From NCBI GenBank assembly GCA_047635375.1, contig JBLIKP010000062.1, positions 1 to 14,305 of the forward strand: a DNA stretch of 14,305 bases, in the 5' to 3' direction. The translations under genes were made by a program, and so were the position numbers. Origin of the DNA: JBLIKP01 sp047635375. Lineage in GTDB: Bacteria > Bacteroidota > Bacteroidia > Sphingobacteriales > Sphingobacteriaceae. Within the stretch, counting starts at the first letter, position 1, and each line of letters begins with the position of its first letter. Shown piece after piece: positions 1 through 6,935 of the stretch. The notes beneath the pieces are model-generated. The model did not search any database and was not told the origin of the DNA. It was given only the letters and a program-made list of their open reading frames with translations.

Positions 1-352
1 ATCGGTTATAAAAAGTCCATTCGTTATTCTTATACGATCCGAGTCCTTGAGAAAAGAATGAAAAGAATATTGTTGAGTCAGATGTTTCAACTGCATTTGT
101 AACTACTGATAATGGGATTTCCGGAAACCTTATTGACGGAAGCTGATTGTTGGTTTTGTTGTAAAAGGAAATTCCGTCCTTACAATTAAGAAATATAAGG
201 TTGGCATTGTGAATTGATGGAGAAATATCCGCGATTCTATCTGAAACGATGGGTGAGTTTTGGGTGTTAAAGATTGTCCAGAAGTCTGAAGTGAATTGTC
301 CCCAGGAGATTAAGGGACAATACGTCAGAATAATAAAAATTAATTTATTCAT
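1..352 (-). CDS. Secreted beta-propeller-like protein, N-terminal part (runs off left edge)
   Basis: Reading the minus strand from the ATG at 352 gives 117 codons with no stop before the window edge, so this is the 5' part of a longer gene. The protein begins MNKLIFIILTYCPLISWGQ, a Sec signal peptide with a short basic start and hydrophobic core; there is no proper lipobox. Two segments about 43 residues apart, DGISFYNKTNNQLPS (59-73) and GLGSYKNNEWTFYNR (103-117), resemble the repeated blade signature of two-component-regulator propeller (Reg_prop) proteins, where G-x-x-x-Y/F-N is followed by a W-T-x-Y-N strand. That family assignment is inference from two blades only. The start overlaps by 8 nt the stop of a remnant reading frame (345-515) on the same strand, which suggests former translational coupling. 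Function unknown; probably exported, and the missing C-terminus would show whether it carries a secretion tag or a histidine-kinase domain. Confidence 0.7.
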   Translation of the reverse strand, partial: MNKLIFIILTYCPLISWGQFTSDFWTIFNTQNSPIVSDRIADISPSIHNANLIFLNCKDGISFYNKTNNQLPSIRFPEIPLSVVTNAVETSDSTIFFSFFSQGLGSYKNNEWTFYNR

Positions 353-515
353 TTCTATAACAGGTAATTAGGTCACCGGCATTGTTGTTGGCTTTGGCAA
401 CGTAAACTGAAATCTGTTTGCAAATATCAAAATCAGTACAGCCTGCCATAGATACCGGCCATCCACCTTTTACGGTTTGTTTTTCGTTTTTCTCAAGGGA
501 AGTTACAAAACTTTC
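345..515 (-). pseudogene. Gene remnant or 3' end of a lost upstream gene
   Basis: A stop-bounded minus-strand frame of 56 codons lies between TAG (516-518) and TAA (345-347). It translates to a coding-looking peptide including QTVKGGWPVSMAGCTDFD, ICKQISVYVAKANNNAG and the end DLITCYRNE. Its stop overlaps the ATG of the next minus-strand gene by 8 nt, the usual arrangement of two coupled genes. There is no ATG, GTG or TTG near its 5' end; the only in-frame start is ATG at 447-449, which would give just 34 residues. Immediately upstream on its strand the DNA turns into palindrome-rich repeat-like sequence. The simplest reading is the surviving 3' end of a gene truncated by rearrangement or repeat insertion; a genuine 34-residue protein is the alternative. 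I do not recognise the family. The four cysteines in the full frame could suit an exported protein, but no signal peptide is left. Confidence 0.45.
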
Positions 516-533
516 CTAAAAAGTAGTCATCTA

Positions 534-547
534 GAGCTTGTCGAAAG
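534..547 (-). repeat. TTTCGACAAGCTC interspersed motif
   Basis: The minus strand reads CTTTCGACAAGCTC here. This matches the core of a short interspersed motif (TTCGACAAGCTCAG-like) that I recall as frequent in intergenic DNA of flavobacteria. Only one copy is present in the window, so the repeat status rests on recollection rather than on internal copies. Confidence 0.35.
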
Positions 548-577
548 ATAGGCGAGTTATTAAAAGGGATTTTATCC

Positions 578-607
578 AATCAGGGTCTCCTGAAAGGAAT
601 CCTGATT
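578..607. repeat. Inverted repeat / stem-loop
   Basis: AATCAGG (578-584) pairs perfectly with CCTGATT (601-607). Inside, TCCT and AGGA pair again around a GAA loop, separated from the outer stem by a small internal loop. There is no T-tract following on either strand, so it is not an obvious intrinsic terminator. It lies within the repeat-like spacer and may be a remnant of a mobile palindromic element. Confidence 0.5.
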
Positions 608-651
608 ACCCCATCCTATATCGAATATCGATTTCTTTCGTACCTCCAAGC

Positions 652-689
652 CTTCCCTCTGGGTCCTCGTCGAGAGACCCGGAGGGAAG
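652..689. repeat. Strong 14-bp hairpin
   Basis: CTTCCCTCTGGGTC (652-665) is the reverse complement of GACCCGGAGGGAAG (676-689) with a single T/G wobble at 660/681. The 10-base centre is itself near-palindromic (CTCG-T-CGAG). The stem is GC-rich, unlike the AT-rich surroundings, and no T-run follows on either strand. It is more like a palindromic repeat unit than a terminator. It could still stop or protect a transcript read from either side. Confidence 0.65.
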
Positions 690-729
690 ATTGACGGGTT
701 GTTAAACTAGATTTTCTACAGGAGCATCG

Positions 730-749
730 TTTCTCGACAGGGCTCGAAA
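730..749. repeat. Imperfect TCGA-flanked palindrome
   Basis: The plus strand reads TTTCTCGACAGGGCTCGAAA. The outer TTTC/GAAA and TCGA/TCGA elements are symmetrical around an ACAGGGC-like centre. It resembles degenerate copies of short TCGA-containing palindromes seen between flavobacterial genes (recollection). No function is assigned. Confidence 0.35.
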
Positions 750-775
750 TTACGGTTGGTGGACCGGAAATTGGA

Positions 776-796
776 TTCGTAACTCGTAATTCGTAT
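776..796. repeat. Three tandem 7-mers (TTCGTAA-like)
   Basis: TTCGTAA, CTCGTAA and TTCGTAT follow each other directly, each differing from TTCGTAA by at most one base. On the minus strand this reads as ATTACGAGTTACGAA, similar to the AATTACGAATTACGA runs that I recall in Bacteroidota intergenic DNA. Three units are short enough that chance cannot be excluded. Confidence 0.45.
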
Positions 797-875
797 TTGT
801 CTTCCCCAATATTCTCCATTATTAATTCCCACTTCTCCTCATTTTTGTTTTATTTTGAGGCGTTAAATCTGCACG

Positions 876-2375
876 ATGAAAAAGATACTAATAGCAAATA
901 GAGGAGAGATAGCCATTCGCGTGATGCGTTCGGCGAAGGAAATGGGAATAAAAACGGTAGCGGTTTTCTCGGAAGCCGATCGTAATGCGCCCTTTGTACA
1001 ATATGCCGATGAGGCCGTGTGTATTGGTCCGCCAGCTTCTTCTGAAAGTTATTTGGTTATCGATAAAATTATTGATGCGTGCCGTAAAACTGGAGCCGAT
1101 GCCGTGCATCCTGGCTACGGTTTCCTAAGTGAAAACGCAACATTCGCACGACGCTTAGAAAAAGAAAAAATCACCTTTGTAGGCCCATCTGCCGAAGCAA
1201 TGGAAGTTATGGGCTCAAAGCTTGCTGCGAAAGCTGCCGTGAAGGAATACGATATTCCATTAGTGCCTGGAACTGATCATGCAATAGAAGATGTTCCTGC
1301 AGCCAAAGAAATTGCCAAAGAAATCGGCTTCCCAATCTTAATAAAAGCCTCTGCCGGTGGTGGTGGAAAGGGAATGCGTATCGTGAAGAACCCTGAAGAA
1401 TTTATAGAGCAGATGGATCTTGCTGTGAGTGAAGCGCAATCGGCTTTCGGGGATGGTGCGGTGTTTATCGAACGATATATCACTTCACCTAGGCATATCG
1501 AGATTCAGATTATCGCCGATAATCATGGCAATATTGTCCACCTTTTTGAGCGTGAGTGCTCAGTGCAACGTCGTCACCAAAAGGTGATTGAGGAGGCGCC
1601 ATCAGCCGTGTTAACTCCAGAGCTTCGTGCCGAAATGGGTAAATGCGCCGTTGACGTGGCTCGTGCTTGTGCTTATCGCGGAGCGGGAACTGTTGAATTT
1701 ATTCTTGAACAACATGGGGGTAAGCTTTCTTTCTTCTTCTTGGAGATGAATACTCGTCTGCAAGTGGAGCACCCTGTTTCTGAACTTATTACAGGGGTCG
1801 ACTTAGTTAAAGAACAAATAAATATCGCTCGCGGTGAAAAGCTTTCTTTCACACAAGACGATATGAAAATTAACGGCCACGCGATGGAATTACGTGTGTA
1901 TGCTGAGGATCCTTGCAACAACTTCCTTCCTGACATCGGGAAATTAGTTCGTTACGAATTGCCACAAGGTAATGGTGTACGTGTAGATGACGGATTTAGA
2001 GAGGGAATGGATATTCCTATTTATTATGACCCAATGATTGCGAAGCTTATCACCTACGGAAAAGACCGTAAAGAAGCTATCGACCGTATGGTCCGTGCGA
2101 TTGACGAGTATAAAATAACGGGAATCGAAACAACCCTTCCGTTCGGAAAATTCGTAATGCAACATGAGGCCTTCGTGAGTGGAAATTTTGACACTCATTT
2201 TGTGGAGAAGCATTTCACCCCAGAAAAATTGAAACATGAAGATGCCGACGAAATGTTGGTTGCCGCTTTAATCGGATTAAAAGCAATTTCAAAGCCATCG
2301 GCGAAAGCCCAACAAACCGAGAGTGAAGGAAAAAAAGCGTCAAATTGGAAAACCAATCGTGTCCAATTGAGGTAA
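876..2375 (+). CDS. accC: Biotin carboxylase subunit of acetyl-/acyl-CoA carboxylase
   Basis: AccC-type biotin carboxylase: uses ATP and bicarbonate to carboxylate the biotin carried by a biotin carrier protein, the first half-reaction in making malonyl-CoA or methylmalonyl-CoA. The N-terminal domain starts MKKILIANRGEIAIR, typical of the family and fixing the start. The ATP-grasp domain has the glycine-rich loop ASAGGGGKGMR (about 158-168), K157, E274, and the active-site motif FLEMNTRLQVEHP with E290, N292, R294 and E298. The C-terminal domain has ELRVYAEDP with R340. All expected catalytic residues are present. At 499 residues it is some 50 longer than E. coli AccC; the extra tail (about 450-499) is polar and ends in SNWKTNR, as I recall in propionyl/acyl-CoA carboxylase alpha chains of Bacteroidota. 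The carrier and carboxyltransferase subunits are not in this window, so the acyl substrate cannot be decided. No Shine-Dalgarno sequence is seen. Confidence 0.95.
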   Translation: MKKILIANRGEIAIRVMRSAKEMGIKTVAVFSEADRNAPFVQYADEAVCIGPPASSESYLVIDKIIDACRKTGADAVHPGYGFLSENATFARRLEKEKITFVGPSAEAMEVMGSKLAAKAAVKEYDIPLVPGTDHAIEDVPAAKEIAKEIGFPILIKASAGGGGKGMRIVKNPEEFIEQMDLAVSEAQSAFGDGAVFIERYITSPRHIEIQIIADNHGNIVHLFERECSVQRRHQKVIEEAPSAVLTPELRAEMGKCAVDVARACAYRGAGTVEFILEQHGGKLSFFFLEMNTRLQVEHPVSELITGVDLVKEQINIARGEKLSFTQDDMKINGHAMELRVYAEDPCNNFLPDIGKLVRYELPQGNGVRVDDGFREGMDIPIYYDPMIAKLITYGKDRKEAIDRMVRAIDEYKITGIETTLPFGKFVMQHEAFVSGNFDTHFVEKHFTPEKLKHEDADEMLVAALIGLKAISKPSAKAQQTESEGKKASNWKTNRVQLR

Positions 2376-2451
2376 TAAAGATTCGGAAAAAGAGTTATCT
2401 TAGAAGTTTACTCTGAATTCTAAATCGAAAAAGTAATCATTTGATGTAATT

Positions 2452-5097
2452 ATGGAAATAAAGTTATTTCGTTTGCAGTGGATTTTAGGATTGGTAATTA
2501 TTTTCACCTCCTTTTCGGCGAAAGCCACACACAATGCCGCAGGTGAAATAACCTATAAACAAGTCGACCGGTTTACCTACCAATTCATCCTTACCATATA
2601 TACAGAATACTGTAACGGAAACGCCGATAGGCCAGAGGCTACGCTCTCTTTTGGTGACGGGACTGAGGCTACAAGCCCACGAGAGGACGATAATGACATA
2701 ATTGATAATTGCTTCAAACGTAATGTCTATAAGTTTAATCATACTTTTCCTGGGTTTTCAGACTATATTATTTCCTACCAAGATCCAAACAGGAATTTTA
2801 ACGTCATAAATATGACCAACAGCGGAGGCACGCCGTTTTACATTGAGTGTTTCCTAAAGATTGACCCATTTTTAAGCTTCAATACTTCACCGGTCCTATT
2901 ATTAAAGCCACTTGATAAAGCGGCTTTAAAGAAGCTCTACTTGCATAATCCCAATGCCTACGATGTGGATGGGGATAGCCTTTCTTATAAGTTAGTGGTG
3001 CCAAAGCAATCCGTTGGAACCAATGTTTTTAATTATTCTGACCCTGAGGCTGATAGCTTCTTCGGAATAAATGAAAAGTCAGGAGAAATAACTTGGAGAA
3101 CACCACAAAGAATAGGTCTTTATAACATCGCTATTATGGTGGAGGAATGGCGTTTTGCACCTAATGGGCAACGGATAAAAATTGGTTACATCATTCGCGA
3201 TATGCAAATTATTGTGGAGGATACTGAGAACGAACCGCCATCTTTTGTAGAATTCGCCGATACGTGCATAGTGGCAGGAACAAATCTTTCAAGATTGGTG
3301 CAAGCCAACGACCCTAATAATGGTGATTTTATTATCCTCACAGCCACAGGAGGTCCTTTTGAAGCCGTCCCTGAAGCTTCTTTCCCTCAGCCGGTAACGG
3401 GTAGGGATAGTGTTAGGCAAACTTTTTCTTGGGCAACTGACTGTGATTTGGTGAGAAGAGAGCCTTATCAGGTGGTTTTCCGTGCTGAAGATAATGGAAG
3501 TATTAAGCTTGTCGGATTAAAAACTTGGCAGATAAAAATTGTTGGCCCAGCACCCGAAAATGTATCGGCAGAAGCCATAGGAAATAGCATTCAAATTGAA
3601 TGGGACAGCTCTACTTGTGATAAAGTAAACGGATACAATATTTACCGTAGGACGGGGAGTTTTGACTTTGAGTCAAAAGATTGTTTGACAGGTGTACCAG
3701 CGAATTCTGGATACGAACTTGTTGGGCAGGTTGAAGGGTTTAATACCACCACTTTTATCGACGATAATAATGGAAACGGATTATTTAGAGGGGTGAGTTA
3801 TTGCTATAGAGTAACGGCAACCTACCCAGATTTTGATGAAAGTTACGCTAGTGCGGAAGCCTGTACCTTGCTTAAAAAAGATGTTCCCGTGATTACAAAC
3901 GTAGATATTCAAACGACAGAGTTAAGTGGTGGCGAAGCATTTGTGGAGTGGAGTAAGCCTACAGAACTTGATACTACGCAGTTTAACCCTCCTTATGAAT
4001 TCAGAATTCACCGTTCAGATGCAGGTGGAGCGTTTGAAGAAATTGCTAAAAGTACCAGCAGTACCTTCGCAGGATTAGTTGATACTTCGTATACCGATCT
4101 GTCACTTAATTCCAAAGAAATTCAATACGCTTATAAAATCGAACTTTATGCCACAGGAACGAATGGGTTTGATTTAATTGGAACTTCCCAAAAAGCTTCT
4201 TCGATATTTTTAACCGCCGAGGGCCGAGATAATTCGATTAAGTTAGTAGCCAATATTTCTGTCCCATGGGTAAATGATTCGATGTTCGTTTATCGTAAAA
4301 ATGATGTCACTGGTGTTTTTGATAGTATAGGTTTTTCTTTATCCAACATCTTCACTGATACGGGTTTGCTAAATGGAACCGATTATTGCTATTATGTAAA
4401 AACTAAAGGAAGTTACGGAACAGATGGATTGAAAAACCCACTCTTTAATAAATCTCAGGAGAGTTGTCAGGTTCCCGTAGATACCTTCCCGCCATGCGCA
4501 CCAGCGCTCACCGTTGAGCCGGGATGTGTAGCGTTTTCGAATTCAATCTCATGGACCAATCCAAATAATTCTTGTTCAGATGATGTGGTGAAGTATGACT
4601 TGTACTACACGCCTTTTGAAGGGGAGCCATTTACATTATTGCAGACATTTACCCCAGATACAGAAACAGATTATATTCATTCAGGACTTAAAGAATCTAT
4701 TGCTGGTTGTTATTATATAACCGCGACTGATTCGTCAAAAAACAACAACGGTTTAGGGAATACCAGTGATTCGAGTAATGTTGTTTGTGTTGATAATTGT
4801 CCGCTATTTGGTGTTCCAAACGTATTCTCACCCACAGTAATTGATGGGAAAAATGATATTTTCAAACCTTATTCTGATAGTTTAAGGTTTATTAGGGATG
4901 TCGACTTTAGGGTTTACAGCCGATGGGGAGACTTGGTGTTTAAAACCACAGACCGTGAGATAAACTGGGATGGAACGCACCAAACTTCGGGACAGTTATT
5001 AAGCCCGGGAACGTATTTTTACGTTGCCGAAATTAATACGATTAGAGTTAGTGGGATTAAACCCAAAACCATTAAGGGAGTAATAAGAATCTTTTAA
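2452..5097 (+). CDS. Secreted fibronectin-III-repeat protein with type B T9SS sorting domain
   Basis: Large exported protein of 881 residues. Residues 1-25 form a signal peptide (core WILGLVIIFTSF, probable cleavage after SAKA). The mature start THNAAGEITYKQV matches the HxxGGEIxY opening common to Bacteroidota gliding-motility C-terminal-domain proteins. A cadherin-like segment with YDVDGDSLSY lies near 168-255. Four fibronectin-III-like modules follow, roughly 365-475, 476-588, 589-677 and 678-782, each with an IxWxxP or YxIYRR style strand. The C-terminus (about 783-881) has NVFSPTVIDGKNDIF, FRVYSRWGDLVF and INWDG: the CHU_C/gliding_CTERM fold used as a type B cargo signal by the type IX secretion system. 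It is therefore expected to cross the outer membrane and be surface-attached or released. No catalytic domain is visible; adhesion is a guess. It lies 76 nt after accC and 11 nt before ribE. Confidence 0.88.
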   Translation: MEIKLFRLQWILGLVIIFTSFSAKATHNAAGEITYKQVDRFTYQFILTIYTEYCNGNADRPEATLSFGDGTEATSPREDDNDIIDNCFKRNVYKFNHTFPGFSDYIISYQDPNRNFNVINMTNSGGTPFYIECFLKIDPFLSFNTSPVLLLKPLDKAALKKLYLHNPNAYDVDGDSLSYKLVVPKQSVGTNVFNYSDPEADSFFGINEKSGEITWRTPQRIGLYNIAIMVEEWRFAPNGQRIKIGYIIRDMQIIVEDTENEPPSFVEFADTCIVAGTNLSRLVQANDPNNGDFIILTATGGPFEAVPEASFPQPVTGRDSVRQTFSWATDCDLVRREPYQVVFRAEDNGSIKLVGLKTWQIKIVGPAPENVSAEAIGNSIQIEWDSSTCDKVNGYNIYRRTGSFDFESKDCLTGVPANSGYELVGQVEGFNTTTFIDDNNGNGLFRGVSYCYRVTATYPDFDESYASAEACTLLKKDVPVITNVDIQTTELSGGEAFVEWSKPTELDTTQFNPPYEFRIHRSDAGGAFEEIAKSTSSTFAGLVDTSYTDLSLNSKEIQYAYKIELYATGTNGFDLIGTSQKASSIFLTAEGRDNSIKLVANISVPWVNDSMFVYRKNDVTGVFDSIGFSLSNIFTDTGLLNGTDYCYYVKTKGSYGTDGLKNPLFNKSQESCQVPVDTFPPCAPALTVEPGCVAFSNSISWTNPNNSCSDDVVKYDLYYTPFEGEPFTLLQTFTPDTETDYIHSGLKESIAGCYYITATDSSKNNNGLGNTSDSSNVVCVDNCPLFGVPNVFSPTVIDGKNDIFKPYSDSLRFIRDVDFRVYSRWGDLVFKTTDREINWDGTHQTSGQLLSPGTYFYVAEINTIRVSGIKPKTIKGVIRIF

Positions 5098-5108
5098 ATA
5101 AAACAACC

Positions 5109-5699
5109 GTGTTTACAGGAATAATTGAAGGGTTGGGGGTAGTGAAAGCTATTTCCAGTGAAAAGGAAAATGTAACATTTACAATTTCATGTGATTTTGT
5201 GAATGAGCTCAAAGTGGACCAATCTGTGGCACATAATGGAGTTTGTCTCACTGTGGAATCCATCGGCGAAAGCCATTATACGGTTACTGCAATTAAGGAG
5301 ACATTAGGCTTGACCAACCTAGCCGATTGGGTTTTGGGCGATATTGTGAATTTAGAACGCTGTATGCTTGCCAGCGGAAGGTTTGACGGACACGTAGTTC
5401 AAGGACATGTTGATGCAGTAGCTATTTGTGTAAGGGTCGAGGACCAAGAGGGGAGTTTTAAAATTAACTTTGCCTTAAGGACTGCTCACCAAGGAATGAT
5501 TGTAAAAAAAGGATCAATAACTATAAACGGTATTAGCCTAACCGTGGTTGATTGCACCGACAATGGATTTTCAGTGGCGATAATTCCTTACACTTGGGAA
5601 CATACAAACTTAAAAACCCTCCGCAAGGGAGGGTTCGTAAATATTGAATTCGATATTATTGGAAAGTATGTAGCCTCTATGCTTGCGCACAGAAGCTAA
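5109..5699 (+). CDS. ribE: Riboflavin synthase, alpha chain
   Basis: Catalyses dismutation of two 6,7-dimethyl-8-ribityllumazine molecules into riboflavin and a pyrimidinedione, the last step of riboflavin synthesis in the cytosol. The start is GTG at 5109, chosen because it gives the family's invariant MFTGIIE opening and there is no nearby ATG. Two lumazine-binding barrels are visible: the first with S39, the AHNGVCLTV motif and C46; the second opening with GHVVQGHVD (H100), then INGISLTV (S143) and D182 in VNIEFD. Length 196 is slightly short of the 200-215 usual. It follows the T9SS cargo gene by 11 nt, so it is probably co-transcribed with it despite no functional link; there is no space for an FMN riboswitch. 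The 3' part contains a perfect 8-bp hairpin (5615-5635) that encodes the loop TLRKGG. Confidence 0.95.
   Translation: MFTGIIEGLGVVKAISSEKENVTFTISCDFVNELKVDQSVAHNGVCLTVESIGESHYTVTAIKETLGLTNLADWVLGDIVNLERCMLASGRFDGHVVQGHVDAVAICVRVEDQEGSFKINFALRTAHQGMIVKKGSITINGISLTVVDCTDNGFSVAIIPYTWEHTNLKTLRKGGFVNIEFDIIGKYVASMLAHRS
5615..5635. repeat. Perfect 8-bp palindrome inside ribE
   Basis: AACCCTCC (5615-5622) and GGAGGGTT (5628-5635) are exact reverse complements around the loop GCAAG. The stem is GC-rich against an AT-rich background and lies in the coding sequence, giving the residues TLRKGG in a surface loop of the second barrel. Comparison with the E. coli protein from memory suggests no change of length here. 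It resembles CCCTCCGCAAGGGAGGG-type hairpins that I recall as interspersed in Bacteroidota genomes. Confidence 0.55.
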
Positions 5700-5720
5700 A
5701 TACAATTCTTTCTAAGTTAA

Positions 5721-6935
5721 TTAGGAGATGGCCTGATCTAGGTCCTCCATCAAATCTTCGATATTTTCCATACCCACAGAGATACGGATTAACCTTTCGT
5801 TGATTCCAGCTTTTTCCTTCACTTCAGGGTCTACAGAGGCGTGAGTCATACTCGCAGGGTGCTGAATTAAAGTATCTACCCCTCCAAGGCTAACTGCCAG
5901 CGTGCATACCTTAACTTTGTTTAGGGCCGCAACTGCTCCATCAAAACCAGCCTTAAGCTCAAAGGAGATTAATCCTCCATAATTCTTCATTTGCCTTGTA
6001 GCAAGTTCGTAATGTGGGTGATCTTCAAATCCCGGGTAGGTTACCTTGGCAACCGCTGGGTGATCAAGTAAGTAATGGGCTAATTTTCGTGCATTTCGAC
6101 AGTGACGGTCCATGCGCACTTCCAACGTTTTTAATCCTTGTAAAACCAACCATGCGTCAAATGCGCTGGTGTTAGCCCCTACAAGTTTGAACGTTTCAAA
6201 GAATTCGGTATTCATGAATTCCACGTTTTTACCTAGGATAATTCCTCCAATGCTGCTTCCGTGACCATTAAGGTATTTTGTAGTGGAGTGCATGATGAAA
6301 TCGGCTCCCCAACGGAAAGGTTGTTGAAGGTATGGTGTTGCGAACGTGTTATCAACCGCAACTTTAACATCGTATTTTTTAGCAAGGTTTGAAATTGCTT
6401 GGATGTCGTAACAGCAAAGTGTAGGATTTGAAGGAGTTTCCATGAAGATTACTTTAACCTGAGGGAATTTGGTTAATGTTTCTTCAATAGAGGCAAGGTC
6501 GTTAAGGTCTAAAACCACGCGTTTCATGCCGTATTTAGGGAGCATTTTGTCAAGAAGCTCACTGGTTCCTCCGTAAAGTGCGCCAGAGCTAATTACCATG
6601 TCTCCTGTTTTTAGAAGAGAAAGGAACAAGGTGGTTAATGCACCCATTCCTGAGGCAAACGCCTTGGATTTAGCCTTAATTGGACTCCCCTGAGCATCTG
6701 AAACACCATGACACTCCATATCCGATAAACGGTCTTCCAAAGCCTCGATTGTGGGGTTGCTCCACCTGGAATAAATGTATCCCTTTTCCTCACCTACAAA
6801 GATGTTTCCACCTTGCTCAACGCTATCAAATGAAAACGTGCTCGTTGCATAGATTGGAGTGCAATGTGCGTTAAATGCATTACCTTCATGTGCCTCGCCA
6901 TGAATTAATACTGTAGAAAATCCTTTTTTAGACAT
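5721..6935 (-). CDS. PLP-dependent trans-sulfuration enzyme (cystathionine gamma-synthase/lyase family)
   Basis: Member of the Cys/Met metabolism PLP enzyme family, which makes or breaks the C-gamma to S bond of cystathionine, homocysteine or methionine. Diagnostic features: YSRWSNPT (Y55, R57, which bind PLP phosphate of the neighbouring subunit), SGMGA (95-99), LYGGT (120-124), AVDNTFATP with D195, HSTTKYLNGH with the Schiff-base lysine K220, SLGGVDTLIQHP (349-360) and RISVG with carboxylate-binding R384. The position that is cysteine in the Pseudomonas methionine gamma-lyase LYGC motif is glycine here, so a classical methionine gamma-lyase is less likely. Cystathionine gamma-synthase, gamma-lyase or O-acylhomoserine sulfhydrylase all remain possible, so no symbol is given. 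A polar stretch at 76-91 before SGMGA looks longer than usual. It is a single gene, convergent with ribE (21 nt apart) and divergent from the DinB-like gene. Confidence 0.9.
   Translation of the reverse strand: MSKKGFSTVLIHGEAHEGNAFNAHCTPIYATSTFSFDSVEQGGNIFVGEEKGYIYSRWSNPTIEALEDRLSDMECHGVSDAQGSPIKAKSKAFASGMGALTTLFLSLLKTGDMVISSGALYGGTSELLDKMLPKYGMKRVVLDLNDLASIEETLTKFPQVKVIFMETPSNPTLCCYDIQAISNLAKKYDVKVAVDNTFATPYLQQPFRWGADFIMHSTTKYLNGHGSSIGGIILGKNVEFMNTEFFETFKLVGANTSAFDAWLVLQGLKTLEVRMDRHCRNARKLAHYLLDHPAVAKVTYPGFEDHPHYELATRQMKNYGGLISFELKAGFDGAVAALNKVKVCTLAVSLGGVDTLIQHPASMTHASVDPEVKEKAGINERLIRISVGMENIEDLMEDLDQAIS

Larger units (their letters stand above)
516..875. other. Gene-free, palindrome-rich spacer upstream of accC
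   Basis: I see no credible gene in these 360 bases. The one long minus-strand frame here (616-819) is Arg/Ser-rich, crosses several inverted repeats and matches nothing I know, so I treat it as chance. The stretch holds a TTTCGACAAGCTC-type motif on the minus strand (534-547), a 7-bp stem-loop (578-607), a strong 14-bp hairpin (652-689), an imperfect TCGA-flanked palindrome (730-749) and three tandem 7-mers (776-796). Short elements like these recur between genes in many Bacteroidota genomes (recollection, not checked here). The last 45 bases before accC are T-rich; I find no exact TAnnTTTG box, only near matches such as TATTTTG at 851-857. Confidence 0.6.

Noticed and set aside
616..819. Minus-strand open frame of 67 codons in the spacer before accC
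   Set aside because: It is Arg/Ser-rich, crosses the 652-689 hairpin, the 730-749 palindrome and the tandem 7-mers, and shows no domain or signal; best explained as chance in repeat-like DNA.
864..871. TAAATCTG as a -7 box for accC
   Set aside because: It is one base off TAnnTTTG and only 4 nt before the start codon, so transcription would begin inside the coding region.
5098..5108. FMN riboswitch before riboflavin synthase
   Set aside because: Only 11 nt separate the preceding stop from the GTG start, leaving no room for an aptamer.
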